A stretch of 16,916 nt of DNA from JAYTQG01 sp043746815 (GTDB taxonomy: Bacteria; Actinomycetota; Thermoleophilia; Miltoncostaeales; Miltoncostaeaceae): positions 1 to 16,916 of the forward strand of contig JAYTQG010000222.1 of NCBI GenBank assembly GCA_043746815.1, written 5' to 3'. Every line of letters begins with the position of its first letter. Positions within the stretch are counted from its first letter, which is position 1. A model generated the notes under the pieces. That model saw nothing but the letters and a program-made list of their open reading frames with translations, was not told where the DNA came from and made no database searches. Below, in pieces: positions 1 to 7,190 of this stretch. The position numbers and the translations under genes were made by a program.

Positions 1-1187
1 GGAATCCAGCCGAAGAGCGCACCGATGAGCGTGCTCTTCCCACCACCGTTGGCCCCCGTGATCGCGACACGATCGCCGTGGCGAAGGTCAAAGTCCACGG
101 GCCCCAGCTGAAAGCTGCCGCGCTGCACGACGGCCTGTTCCAGCACCGCGACAACGTCGCTCCCGGCGCGGGAGCCAAACGACAGCTGCAGCTGCCAGCC
201 CTCCCATGGTTTGTCGACGACGTCGAGGCGCTGGATGGCCCGCTCGGTACTTCGAACCTTCGAGGCCTGCTGCTCCGAGCGCTCGGCACGCATGGACCTA
301 CCGATTTTGTCCGGGTCCTTCGGCCGCCGCTTCTCGCGCTTGATGCCCTCCTCCGACCACGCGCGCTGGCGGCGCACGCGGTCCTCCAGACGTCCCTTCT
401 CGGTCGCGTACTTGCCGTGCGCCCCATATTGGCGTTGACGTGCCTGCTCGCGCTGGGCGACATAGTCGGTCCAACCGCCCGCCCATTCACGCACCTCATG
501 CGACGGCTCCACAACCTCAACAACACGCCGCACGCAGCGATCCAGAAAGGCCCGGTCGTGCGAGACCGTCACGATCGCGCCGCGATGGCCGTCCACGATC
601 CGCTCTAGGAGGTCTAGCCCTGCGAAGTCCAAGTCGTTGGTGGGCTCATCCAGAAGGAAGACGTCGAGCCGTGCCAGGAGCAGCACCGCGAGGCCAACGC
701 GCGCTGCCTGGCCGCCCGACAAGGCCCCCATGGCAACGTCGAGGCGATCTGCGGGAAGCCCCACCTCGTCCATCGCCGCGCCCGACCGGGCCTCAAGGTC
801 GTCGCCTCCGAGGGCGAGGAACAACTCCAGGGCCTCCGTGTATTCCTCAACGCGGTCTGGATCGTCCGCGAGCGCGGAGGTCAGCTCGTCCAGGTGCAGC
901 TCGGCAGCCGCGACACCCGTGTGACGCGCGAGGTGTTGGGCGACCGTTTCGTCCTCGGCGAGCCGCCCGCGCTGATCCAACAGGCCAACCCTCAGCGTCG
1001 GCGGCGCGCGGAGCACTCGCCCGCTGTCGGGCACCTCGATCCCCGCCATCAGACGAAGGAGCGTCGACTTGCCGATACCGTTCGGTCCGACCACTCCAAC
1101 GCGGGCGTCATCCGGGACGACCAAGGTGACCTCGCGGAGCACCGTCCGCGGCCCGTAGGTCTTCGTTACCGCATCAAGGGAAAGCAC
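1..1187 (-). CDS. ABC-F family ATPase (ribosome-associated), 3' part outside window
   Basis: Soluble tandem ATPase of the ABC-F type, a family that acts on the ribosome (translation factors of the EttA/Uup kind or antibiotic-protection factors) and has no membrane domain. From the GTG at 1187, the first Walker A (GPNGIGKST) is at residues 34-42, the LSGGQ signature at 156-160 and Walker B with DEPTNDLD at about 176-187. A long Arg/Lys/Glu-rich linker covers about 228-330, and the second Walker A (GANGGGKST) is at 378-386. The frame is open throughout; about 395 codons are visible, and the second signature and Walker B lie beyond the window edge. The GTG is the only usual start between an in-frame TGA upstream and the first motif; no clear Shine-Dalgarno is seen. 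Which ABC-F subgroup this is, housekeeping or resistance, cannot be decided here. Confidence 0.93.
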   Translation of the reverse strand, partial: MLSLDAVTKTYGPRTVLREVTLVVPDDARVGVVGPNGIGKSTLLRLMAGIEVPDSGRVLRAPPTLRVGLLDQRGRLAEDETVAQHLARHTGVAAAELHLDELTSALADDPDRVEEYTEALELFLALGGDDLEARSGAAMDEVGLPADRLDVAMGALSGGQAARVGLAVLLLARLDVFLLDEPTNDLDFAGLDLLERIVDGHRGAIVTVSHDRAFLDRCVRRVVEVVEPSHEVREWAGGWTDYVAQREQARQRQYGAHGKYATEKGRLEDRVRRQRAWSEEGIKREKRRPKDPDKIGRSMRAERSEQQASKVRSTERAIQRLDVVDKPWEGWQLQLSFGSRAGSDVVAVLEQAVVQRGSFQLGPVDFDLRHGDRVAITGANGGGKSTLIGALFGWI

Positions 1188-1214
1188 GGCGGGAGCGTCG
1201 CAGATGGACGTGCC

Positions 1215-1236
1215 CTGAGGCGGCTGCTTCCCTCAG
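1215..1236 (-). promoter_or_regulatory. Small hairpin in the leader of the ABC-F gene
   Basis: On the minus strand CTGAGG and CCTCAG form a perfect 6-bp stem around a 10-nt loop, ending 27 nt before the GTG start. Resistance-type ABC-F genes are often controlled by leader attenuation, but no leader peptide or alternative stem was found here, so this is only a candidate. Confidence 0.25.
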
Positions 1237-1304
1237 CTACTGGACCAGCCGTACCGGGAACCGACGTCAGCAGCGTTGCGGGCGAGCGTTGGTGTCGACG
1301 ATGC

Positions 1305-1564
1305 TCAACGATTCGCGCCAAGCGCAGCGCGGGCCTTGGCAGCCAGATGTATGGCATCGGCCGTTGGGTACTGCCTTGAGCGCCGAACCAGTCGGTCCAG
1401 CGCGGCGCGGGCGTCTCCTCCGGCGCCCGCAGCGCTTTACCCGGTGAGACCAGCGTGGACAAGGATCCGGGCCAGGGCCGCGGGGCGGACCCGAAGCAAG
1501 TCGCCCGGCGCACTAACGCGGCATGGTCATCGTCATCAAGGCGAAGGGTTATTGCCCGTGTCAT
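1305..1564 (-). pseudogene. Decayed ribbon-helix-helix antitoxin-like gene
   Basis: From ATG at 1564 the minus strand reads MTRAITLRLDDDDHAALVRRA, the look of a ribbon-helix-helix DNA-binding N-terminus. The sensible continuation then moves to another frame, LLRVRPAALARILVHAGLTG. It meets an in-frame TAA and goes on in that same frame as DARAALDRLVRRSRQYPTAD, ending KARAALGANR and a TGA at 1305-1307. Joined, the pieces make about 85 residues, a normal size for such an antitoxin. One frameshift plus one nonsense codon are needed to explain it; sequencing error is the alternative. No toxin partner is adjacent. A TACGCT box lies 7 nt upstream of the ATG. The family call is from pattern only. Confidence 0.6.
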
Positions 1565-1571
1565 GCGAGCC

Positions 1572-1577
1572 AGCGTA
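1572..1577 (-). promoter_or_regulatory. Leaderless-type -10 box of the decayed RHH gene
   Basis: TACGCT on the minus strand, followed by 7 nt and then the ATG at 1564, matches TANNNT at the spacing of a leaderless transcript. No good -35 hexamer is visible. The box has outlived the open frame of the gene it served. Confidence 0.45.
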
Positions 1578-1782
1578 GCCCAGGTGATGCGAAACGACCG
1601 ATGCACAGGGAGCACCTCGACCCACTCGATCGGCCAGGGCCGCTCGCCCGGGACCCGCCCGGAGGAATAGACCTGGACGAAATCCAGTTCCGCCTGGCCC
1701 CGATCGTTTGCTTCGACATGCGAGGTCCTGGTTATCTCTTGGTAGCGCCACGGATGGCGCGCCTGCTTCATTGCAAACGGAA

Positions 1783-1787
1783 CGGAG
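1783..1787 (+). promoter_or_regulatory. Ribosome binding site of the 731-aa secreted protein
   Basis: CGGAG lies 8 nt upstream of the ATG at 1796. It decides that start over longer upstream options in the same frame, because the residues immediately following form a signal peptide. Confidence 0.6.
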
Positions 1788-1795
1788 TCCCGGTC

Positions 1796-3991
1796 ATGCC
1801 AGTACGTTGCCGACGTTTTTCGCGCCCCCTTGCGGCCGCGCTCCTCGCCTGTCTCCCCGCGGCGGCGTCGGCTGCCCCGGCAGGGTTCTCGTCTGTGGGG
1901 CCAGGCCTCTGGCGCGGTGGCCCGGCCTCCGCACCGGGATGGACGGCGCCAGGGGTCACTGCAGGCTTCTACGACGCAAACACCGTGCAGATCGACTGGA
2001 GCTCGTTCACCGCAGGTGGGGGATACCGCTGGTCGATGGGCTTTGACACCTGCGCGACCCCTGGATCGAAACTCGAATCGCTTGACTTCAACTACTTCCG
2101 GGCGAGTTCTTCCACCTCGCCCTACTACGCGTTCACCGCGAACTATGGCGGTGGGGATCACGCGCTGACCGCCAATCTGCGCGACCTTGGCCAAGGTCCC
2201 ATCAGCATTCCCGCCGACGGATGTGCGGCCGAACTTCGGCTTCTGCAGGGGATTAGCGCCGCGAACAACCGGGACCAAACAAACCTCCATACGTACCTGG
2301 TCGGGTCACCGAGCATGATCGTGCGCGACATCGAACCTCCGACTGTCGCCTGGCGAGCGGGCGCTGGCCAGAGTGACGGCCCGGCCGGTGAAAACGGCTG
2401 GATCCGCGGCGGTGCAACGCAGGTTCTTGCGGCCTGGCAGGCGGGCGACAACTTTGGTTCCGAAGGAATCGGCGAACAGCGTGTGATCCGCGATGGGCAG
2501 GTGGCCTATGCGGGCAGTCCCGGTGTCGGGAACGCTCACGGCACATGGATCGACCTTCCCGCCGGGCTCGCTGACGGGCAGCACACTCTCGACCTGCAGG
2601 CAGACGCCCCCAGTTTCGCCACCGTCGGCACGGCCTTGCTGACGATCAAACTCGACCGCACGCCCCCAACGGCGGCGATGACGGTGACACCGAGCGGCCC
2701 CGCCAGATACAACGCCTCCACCACGGCGAGCGATGCAACCAGTGGCGTTGGACGCCAGCGCCTCGACTGGATTCCCGCTGGGGGCGGCGCGGTTGCATTG
2801 ATGGACTCCTCGCAGGCCGATTTCGCCGCTCACCTTCACGCGGTTGACCTCGCCGCGATGGCCGACACGAAGGGCTACCTGCGTCTCACGGTCACCGACG
2901 GTGCGGGCAATGATCGGGTTGCCCAATCCCCGCTGCTCGCGCCGGACGCACTGCCGCCGTCAATCGCAATCACGTCGACGCCGAACGGTCCGGCCCGTTG
3001 GAAGGGTGAGAGCGTTCTTCAGATCACGGCTCAGGACAACCGGGGCCAGGACGGTATCGGCCGCCTCCAGGCGTTCGTGTTCGGCAATGACGCGACGCTC
3101 TCTTCCGCGGGCACCTATCTCGTTGGGCCTGGCTCAAACGAGGTGCGTCTGATCGTTCCGAGCGGGACGACGGATGGTCGTCACCGGGTGCGCCTCGTGT
3201 TGTGTGACCCCGTGGTTCCGACGCTTTGCTCGACGAATGAGAGCGTCGTGATCGTCGTCGGGGCACCGCCAGTGCTGGAGGCTGACCCGTCAGTGGCGAA
3301 GGCAGCCGCGGCAGCCCAATCCACACAGGCGTCGAACGCGACGCCGGCCGCAGCGGTTGTCTACGCGGACGCCTCCGGCCTCCGGTCATCGTTGAGACTC
3401 GAAGGCGCCAAGGCCCGCATTCGCACGGGACACGGGCTCCTGGTCGTCGGGCGTGCGCACATCACCCTGCGTGGAGTCTCCGGTCGTCTTGACGGCCCGG
3501 GGTTCGTGCCGGGCCTCGTCGTCACCCTTCGTACTCCCGCCGGGCGCGCGGTCGGACACACGAGCGTCACCGCCGACGGGGCGTGGCGGCTCGGTCGCAC
3601 CAGCCTTCGGGTGCCGGGTGTCTGGAACCTGACCGTGGGCAACGCCCCACATGTTCGGCGCGTCGCGCAGTTCACTGCGTTTCCCACCCCGGACGTCATG
3701 GTGACAACCACATTCCATGGCAAGCACCTCCACGTTGCAGGAATCCTCGCCCCAGGCGTTTCGGGCAAGCAGGTCGTTCTTGAGTGGCGGGAGCCAACAG
3801 GCAAGCTGTGGCGTCCCGTCGTCATTGGTCGAACGACGAAGCGCGGGACCTTCACACTGGACTATCCCTTCCGTGATCCGCGGGTGGCGTCCGTCGTACA
3901 AATGCGCGTGTCGGCTCCGTCAGAGCGCGGCATTCCGCTGGCTGGTGCCGTCAGCCGGGCATTCATTCCAGCGGGCCGCTTGAGCAAGTAG
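1796..3991 (+). CDS. Secreted Ig-like repeat protein, function unknown
   Basis: A 731-residue exported protein. Residues 1-27 form a typical signal peptide (MPVRCRRFSRP, then a hydrophobic Ala/Leu core, then ASAAP). The N-terminal part to about 178 is unfamiliar and has Cys86 and Cys143, a possible disulfide. Three Ig-like segments follow at about 180-287, 288-382 and 384-488; the last two open with a shared PP-x-IA/AM-T-x-TP-x-GPAR motif. An Ala/Ser-rich linker covers about 498-522. The C-terminal part contains two beta-rich segments and MRVSAPSERGIPLAG, reminiscent of the ends of secreted Solirubrobacterales proteins. There is no LPXTG motif, lipobox or C-terminal membrane helix, so release or non-covalent wall binding is likely. 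No catalytic motif is seen. The longer frame to 1523 is judged non-coding upstream of 1796. Confidence 0.85.
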   Translation: MPVRCRRFSRPLAAALLACLPAAASAAPAGFSSVGPGLWRGGPASAPGWTAPGVTAGFYDANTVQIDWSSFTAGGGYRWSMGFDTCATPGSKLESLDFNYFRASSSTSPYYAFTANYGGGDHALTANLRDLGQGPISIPADGCAAELRLLQGISAANNRDQTNLHTYLVGSPSMIVRDIEPPTVAWRAGAGQSDGPAGENGWIRGGATQVLAAWQAGDNFGSEGIGEQRVIRDGQVAYAGSPGVGNAHGTWIDLPAGLADGQHTLDLQADAPSFATVGTALLTIKLDRTPPTAAMTVTPSGPARYNASTTASDATSGVGRQRLDWIPAGGGAVALMDSSQADFAAHLHAVDLAAMADTKGYLRLTVTDGAGNDRVAQSPLLAPDALPPSIAITSTPNGPARWKGESVLQITAQDNRGQDGIGRLQAFVFGNDATLSSAGTYLVGPGSNEVRLIVPSGTTDGRHRVRLVLCDPVVPTLCSTNESVVIVVGAPPVLEADPSVAKAAAAAQSTQASNATPAAAVVYADASGLRSSLRLEGAKARIRTGHGLLVVGRAHITLRGVSGRLDGPGFVPGLVVTLRTPAGRAVGHTSVTADGAWRLGRTSLRVPGVWNLTVGNAPHVRRVAQFTAFPTPDVMVTTTFHGKHLHVAGILAPGVSGKQVVLEWREPTGKLWRPVVIGRTTKRGTFTLDYPFRDPRVASVVQMRVSAPSERGIPLAGAVSRAFIPAGRLSK

Positions 3992-4019
3992 ACCTGCGCC
4001 CGCGACGACGGGAAGTGCG
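3992..4019. terminator. Short convergent junction with weak hairpin
   Basis: Only 28 bp separate the stop codons of two convergent genes. CCCG (3999-4002) and CGGG (4009-4012) could make a 4-bp stem, but no T-tract follows on either strand. It is a weak terminator candidate at best. Confidence 0.2.
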
Positions 4020-5279
4020 CTAGCCGGGAGTCTCCCAGAGGGCAGAAAGGGGTTGAGCGGTCAGCCGGTCGCCGAATGGGAGCGCCTGCTGGCCGGTGTA
4101 GAGGACGATTCCTTGAACAAATCGCTTCCCGAGTTGATCGCGGAGTTTCGCGAGCCACCTGAACGCATCTGTCCGGATCGTCGCCGTCGCTTTCACCTCG
4201 ATCGCGATGACCCGGCCATCAGGGTTCTCCAGGATGATGTCGATCTCCGGTCCGGCCCGATCGCGGTAGTGAAAAATCCTCACGCGTTCGTCACTCCATC
4301 CGGCTTGGCGACGGAGCTCTGCCAGCACGAAGGCCTCCAGCAATCCTCCAGCAGGGTTTGGATTCAGAGTGGGCCCCATGCTCGTTGGGGAAACGTTGAT
4401 GAGATGAGCGGCGAGGCCGCTGTCGAGGAGGACGAGTTTGGGGCGGCTAACAACCCGGCTCGTGAGGTTCGTCGACCATCCTGGTATTCGCCAAATGATG
4501 TAGAGCGCCTCGAGGAGGTCGAGGTACGGAGGCAAGGTGCGCGACGCGAACGCGGCGTCGGCGGCGAGGTCTGTCAAATTCAGCTCAGTCGCGTTGCGCG
4601 CAGCAACCAACTCCAGTAGGCGTGGGAGGTCGCCGAGGCGCTGGCGTCCGCTGACGTCCCTCGCATCGCGTTCAACGATGCGGTTGGCATAGCTCTCAAA
4701 CCACGCGGCGCGGCGACGCTCCGAACGAATGACAGCCTCCGGGTAGCCGCCTGCGCACGCAGCGTTGAGGTAGTCCTCACGCGATAGCGACGACGCCCAA
4801 CCGGTTCGTGCGACCTCGGAGAATGCGTCGTCGACGAAATGTTCTCTGCTGCCGCGAATCTCGCCCTGGGAAAAGCCATGGAGCTCGATCGTTTCAGCGC
4901 GTCCGGCAAGACTGTCGTGAACGGATCTCAACCGGAGCAGATTCGCGGAGCCCGTGAGCAGGAAACGGCCCGGTCGTCGATCACGGTCGACCGATGCCTT
5001 GATCGCCAGTATCAGTTCGGGTGCTCGCTGGATCTCATCGATCACGAGGAGACCGTCGCCTGATTCGACGAAGGCTCGGGGATCGGCAAGTGCCGCCGCG
5101 CGTAGGGCGTCGTCATCCATGGTGACCACTCGCCCGGAGCGCTCATGCGCGATGGTGACGGCGAGGGTTGTTTTTCCCACCTGACGGGCTCCCTGAATGA
5201 CGACTACAGGGGTGTCGGCGAGAGCCTCGTCGAGCGACGTTCGGGCGTTGCGTCGGATGGGTGTCTGGGCCGATGCCAT
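4020..5279 (-). CDS. AAA_14 / DUF4143 family ATP-binding protein
   Basis: A 419-residue protein of the widespread AAA_14-DUF4143 family, whose biological role is not established; it is often an accessory gene. The N-terminal P-loop ATPase has Walker A GARQVGKT at 30-37, Walker B LLVIDEIQ at 77-84 and the sensor-like LLTGSAN at 107-113. The middle of the protein is helical. The C-terminal DUF4143 part holds EIDIIL...VIAIEVKA, which resembles the PD-(D/E)XK nuclease fold, and ends FVQGIVLYTG...FGDRL. All key ATPase residues are present and the length is normal, so the gene looks intact. It stands alone on its strand, with an AT-richer upstream region carrying an iterated 22-bp-period repeat and a leaderless-type -10. 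A decayed relative lies at about 15752-15880. Confidence 0.95.
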   Translation of the reverse strand: MASAQTPIRRNARTSLDEALADTPVVVIQGARQVGKTTLAVTIAHERSGRVVTMDDDALRAAALADPRAFVESGDGLLVIDEIQRAPELILAIKASVDRDRRPGRFLLTGSANLLRLRSVHDSLAGRAETIELHGFSQGEIRGSREHFVDDAFSEVARTGWASSLSREDYLNAACAGGYPEAVIRSERRRAAWFESYANRIVERDARDVSGRQRLGDLPRLLELVAARNATELNLTDLAADAAFASRTLPPYLDLLEALYIIWRIPGWSTNLTSRVVSRPKLVLLDSGLAAHLINVSPTSMGPTLNPNPAGGLLEAFVLAELRRQAGWSDERVRIFHYRDRAGPEIDIILENPDGRVIAIEVKATATIRTDAFRWLAKLRDQLGKRFVQGIVLYTGQQALPFGDRLTAQPLSALWETPG

Positions 5280-5285
5280 GGAGTG

Positions 5286-5291
5286 AGTCTA
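5286..5291 (-). promoter_or_regulatory. Leaderless-type -10 box of the AAA_14 gene
   Basis: TAGACT on the minus strand is followed by 6 nt and then the ATG at 5279, so transcription would begin at or next to the start codon. The -35 position holds nothing like TTGACN and touches the first 13-bp repeat, which suggests the repeats control this promoter. Confidence 0.55.
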
Positions 5292-5298
5292 GCCCATC

Positions 5299-5377
5299 TC
5301 GCCGATTCGCATGACTTGTTTCGCCGATTCGCACGAAGTATTTCGCCGATTCGCAGTATCAAGATCGCCGATTCGCA
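5299..5377 (-). repeat. Four identical 13-bp direct repeats at an exact 22-bp period
   Basis: TGCGAATCGGCGA (minus-strand reading) occurs without mismatch at 5299-5311, 5321-5333, 5343-5355 and 5365-5377. The starts are exactly 22 bp apart and the 9-bp spacers differ in sequence. The period is close to two helical turns, so bound protein would line up on one face of the DNA. Counting from the AAA_14 start codon, the copies lie at about -32 to -20, -54 to -42, -76 to -64 and -98 to -86. A degenerate fifth copy (7 of 13 matches) may sit at 5387-5399. The layout is that of an operator array or iterons. The protein that binds is unknown; the adjacent ATPase is one candidate. Confidence 0.9.
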
Positions 5378-5447
5378 ATACGGAAATTGCTTACTGCCAT
5401 ATTTTCTCCCGGTTTCGGGTATCGCGACTCGCCTGACCAAATGTCGG

Positions 5448-6212
5448 CTACAACACCTTGGACAGGAAGGCTCGGGTGCGCTCGTGTTGGGGGTTCGCGA
5501 TGACCTCGCGGGGGGCACCTGACTCGACGATCACTCCCTCATCCATGAAGACCAGCGCGTCGCCAGCTTCTCTCGCGAATCCAATCTCGTGGGTGACCAC
5601 GATCATCGTCATGCCCTCGGCGGCAAGCTCGCGCATCACGTCGAGGACGTCGCCGACAAGCTCGGGGTCCAGGGCAGAGGTTGGCTCGTCGAAGAGCATC
5701 AGCTTCGGCGACATGGACAGCGCCCGCGCGATCGCGACGCGTTGCTGCTGGCCGCCCGACATTTGTGCCGGGTAGCTCTGGCCCCGGTCGCCGAGGCCAA
5801 CGCGCACCAGCAGTTGTTGGGCCCGCTCGCGGGCGTCGCTCTTCGGCTCGCCCTTCAGGCGGACGGGTCCCTCCATCACGTTCTCGAGGGCGGTCATGTG
5901 AGGGAAGAGATTGAAGCGTTGGAAGACCATGCCGATCTCGGCCCGCTGTTTCGCGATCTCCTTCTCACGCAGCTCACGAAGCTTCGTTCCGACTTGGCGG
6001 TACCCGACGAGCTCACCGTCGACCCAGAGGCGACCGCCGTCGACGCGTTCCAGGTGATTGATGCACCGCAGGAACGTGGACTTGCCCGACCCGGATGGCC
6101 CGATGATGCAAAAGACCTCGCCGCGAGCCACCTCAAGGTCGATGCCGGACAGGGCTTGGAAGCGTCCGAAGTTCTTTCGAACGCGCTCTGCCCTCACCAT
6201 TGGTTCGCTCAT
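5448..6212 (-). CDS. Polar amino-acid ABC transporter, ATP-binding protein
   Basis: Cytoplasmic ATPase (254 aa) of a polar amino-acid importer of the HisP/GlnQ/GluA class. Walker A GPSGSGKST is at 38-46, the Q-loop at Gln98, the signature SGGQQQR at 152-158, Walker B LMLFDEP at 171-177 and the switch His at 208. The length is typical and all residues for ATP hydrolysis are present. The start chosen is the ATG at 6212, which overlaps the permease stop as ATGA and implies translational coupling; the frame extends upstream to 6377, but that stretch lies inside the permease gene. The substrate cannot be told from the ATPase alone. It is the last gene of a three-gene operon. Confidence 0.96.
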   Translation of the reverse strand: MSEPMVRAERVRKNFGRFQALSGIDLEVARGEVFCIIGPSGSGKSTFLRCINHLERVDGGRLWVDGELVGYRQVGTKLRELREKEIAKQRAEIGMVFQRFNLFPHMTALENVMEGPVRLKGEPKSDARERAQQLLVRVGLGDRGQSYPAQMSGGQQQRVAIARALSMSPKLMLFDEPTSALDPELVGDVLDVMRELAAEGMTMIVVTHEIGFAREAGDALVFMDEGVIVESGAPREVIANPQHERTRAFLSKVL

Positions 6213-7183
6213 ACCCGACCCGATTGGTCTCGGCGCATTGGAGCCCGGGCGAACATCCGGCTCCCTCTGAGGCGTTGCCAGGGCGTGAGCGGCAGATTGC
6301 GACTCGACCCCCGGGCGAAGTGGCGTTCGATGTAGTACTGGATGACCGTCAGCACAGAGCTCAGCGCCAGGTACCAAATCGTTGCCACCAGGAGCAGCGG
6401 GATCGTTTTGTATGTCCGCGAAGACTCCAGTTGAACCGCGTAGAGCAGGTCGGTGACGGTGATCACGGAGACCAGTGAGGTGGTCTTCAGCATCGAGATC
6501 AACTCGTTACCCGTGGGTGGAACAATCACTCGCATCGCCTGCGGAAGCACGATCCGTCGCATGGTCTGGAGCCGGTTCATTCCCAGCGCGTGCGCGGCCT
6601 CGGTTTGACCCTCGTCTACAGAGAGGATTCCGGCGCGCACGATTTCGGCCATATAGGCGCCCTCGTTAAGTCCGAGGCCAAGGAGCGCGGCGACGAGGGG
6701 GGTGACGAGTGTGTTTGCGTCGCCGCTCAGAAACACCGCGGATCCAAGCCACGACGGCAGGCTGATCGAAAGCTCCGGGTAGAGCGACGAGATGTTGTAC
6801 CAAAGCAGCAGCTGCACAAAGACCGGGGAGCCCCGGAAAAACCACACGTAAAACCCCGCCCCTCCAGAAACGAGCGGGTTCGGTGAGAGGCGCATCACCG
6901 CCAGGATGACGCCGAGGACGACACCGATCAGCATGGCCAGCGCGGTCAACTCCAGCGTGATCAGCACACCGTGGAGCACAAACGATGCGGTGAGGTTGTC
7001 CCGGATCAGGCCCCATTCGAATCGTGGGTTCATCGCCACACTGTTGACAAGCACGACCGCCAGCACGGCCACAAATATGGAGGCCACCCATCTGCCCGGG
7101 TGCCTGGCAGGGATCGCCTGGATCCGGTCAGCGTCGACCGGATCCAGGGAGGTTGGCGACTGGGGCGCTGGGGGTTCTGGCAC
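6209..7183 (-). CDS. Polar amino-acid ABC transporter, permease
   Basis: Integral membrane subunit (324 aa) of the His/Glu/Gln/Arg/opine family. Hydrophobic helices are visible near 33-50, 71-97, 118-130, 158-185, 227-250 and 262-284. The family pattern WFFRGSPVFVQLLLWY is at 114-129. The cytoplasmic coupling (EAA) loop GQTEAAHALGMNRLQTMRR is at 192-210, followed by IVLPQA. The N-terminal 30 residues are Pro-rich and hydrophilic, longer than in many relatives, and the C-terminal tail from about 287 is Arg-rich. The GTG start lies 7 nt after the binding-protein stop, with only a weak purine-rich site inside that gene's end, so a start a little downstream is possible. A single permease gene implies a homodimer. 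Confidence 0.93.
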   Translation of the reverse strand: MPEPPAPQSPTSLDPVDADRIQAIPARHPGRWVASIFVAVLAVVLVNSVAMNPRFEWGLIRDNLTASFVLHGVLITLELTALAMLIGVVLGVILAVMRLSPNPLVSGGAGFYVWFFRGSPVFVQLLLWYNISSLYPELSISLPSWLGSAVFLSGDANTLVTPLVAALLGLGLNEGAYMAEIVRAGILSVDEGQTEAAHALGMNRLQTMRRIVLPQAMRVIVPPTGNELISMLKTTSLVSVITVTDLLYAVQLESSRTYKTIPLLLVATIWYLALSSVLTVIQYYIERHFARGSSRNLPLTPWQRLRGSRMFARAPMRRDQSGRV

Positions 7184-7190
7184 TACTCAG

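Larger units (their letters stand above)
1565..1795. other. Intergenic region between decayed RHH gene and secreted protein gene
   Basis: About 230 bp with no accepted gene. Two small perfect 5-bp hairpins are visible on the plus strand: CTGGA/TCCAG at 1673-1687 and GCGCC/GGCGC at 1745-1760. The minus strand has an uninterrupted frame from ATG 1769 (MKQARHPWRYQEITRTSH...) running into the RHH frame. It reads somewhat like protein but matches nothing I recognise and has no Shine-Dalgarno. The region should also carry the promoter of the downstream plus-strand gene, but no convincing -10 was found. Confidence 0.4.

Noticed and set aside
1166..2290. Long minus-strand open frame (374 codons)
   Set aside because: It overlaps the start of the ABC-F gene and the signal peptide region of the secreted protein. 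Only its short RHH-like stretch (from 1564) looks like protein and that stretch then changes frame. The part from ATG 1769 reads plausibly but has no Shine-Dalgarno and no recognised family.
5299..5377. CRISPR array
   Set aside because: Repeats are only 13 bp and spacers 9 bp, with four copies and no cas genes; this is an operator or iteron layout.
5408..5419. Terminator after the amino-acid importer ATPase gene
   Set aside because: CCCG/CGGG is only a 4-bp stem and on the transcribed strand is followed by A-rich, not T-rich, sequence.
5204..5518. Minus-strand open frame containing repeated RIGE/RANR peptides
   Set aside because: The peptide repeats come from the DNA repeats, the frame runs into the start of the AAA_14 gene out of frame, and there is no ribosome site.
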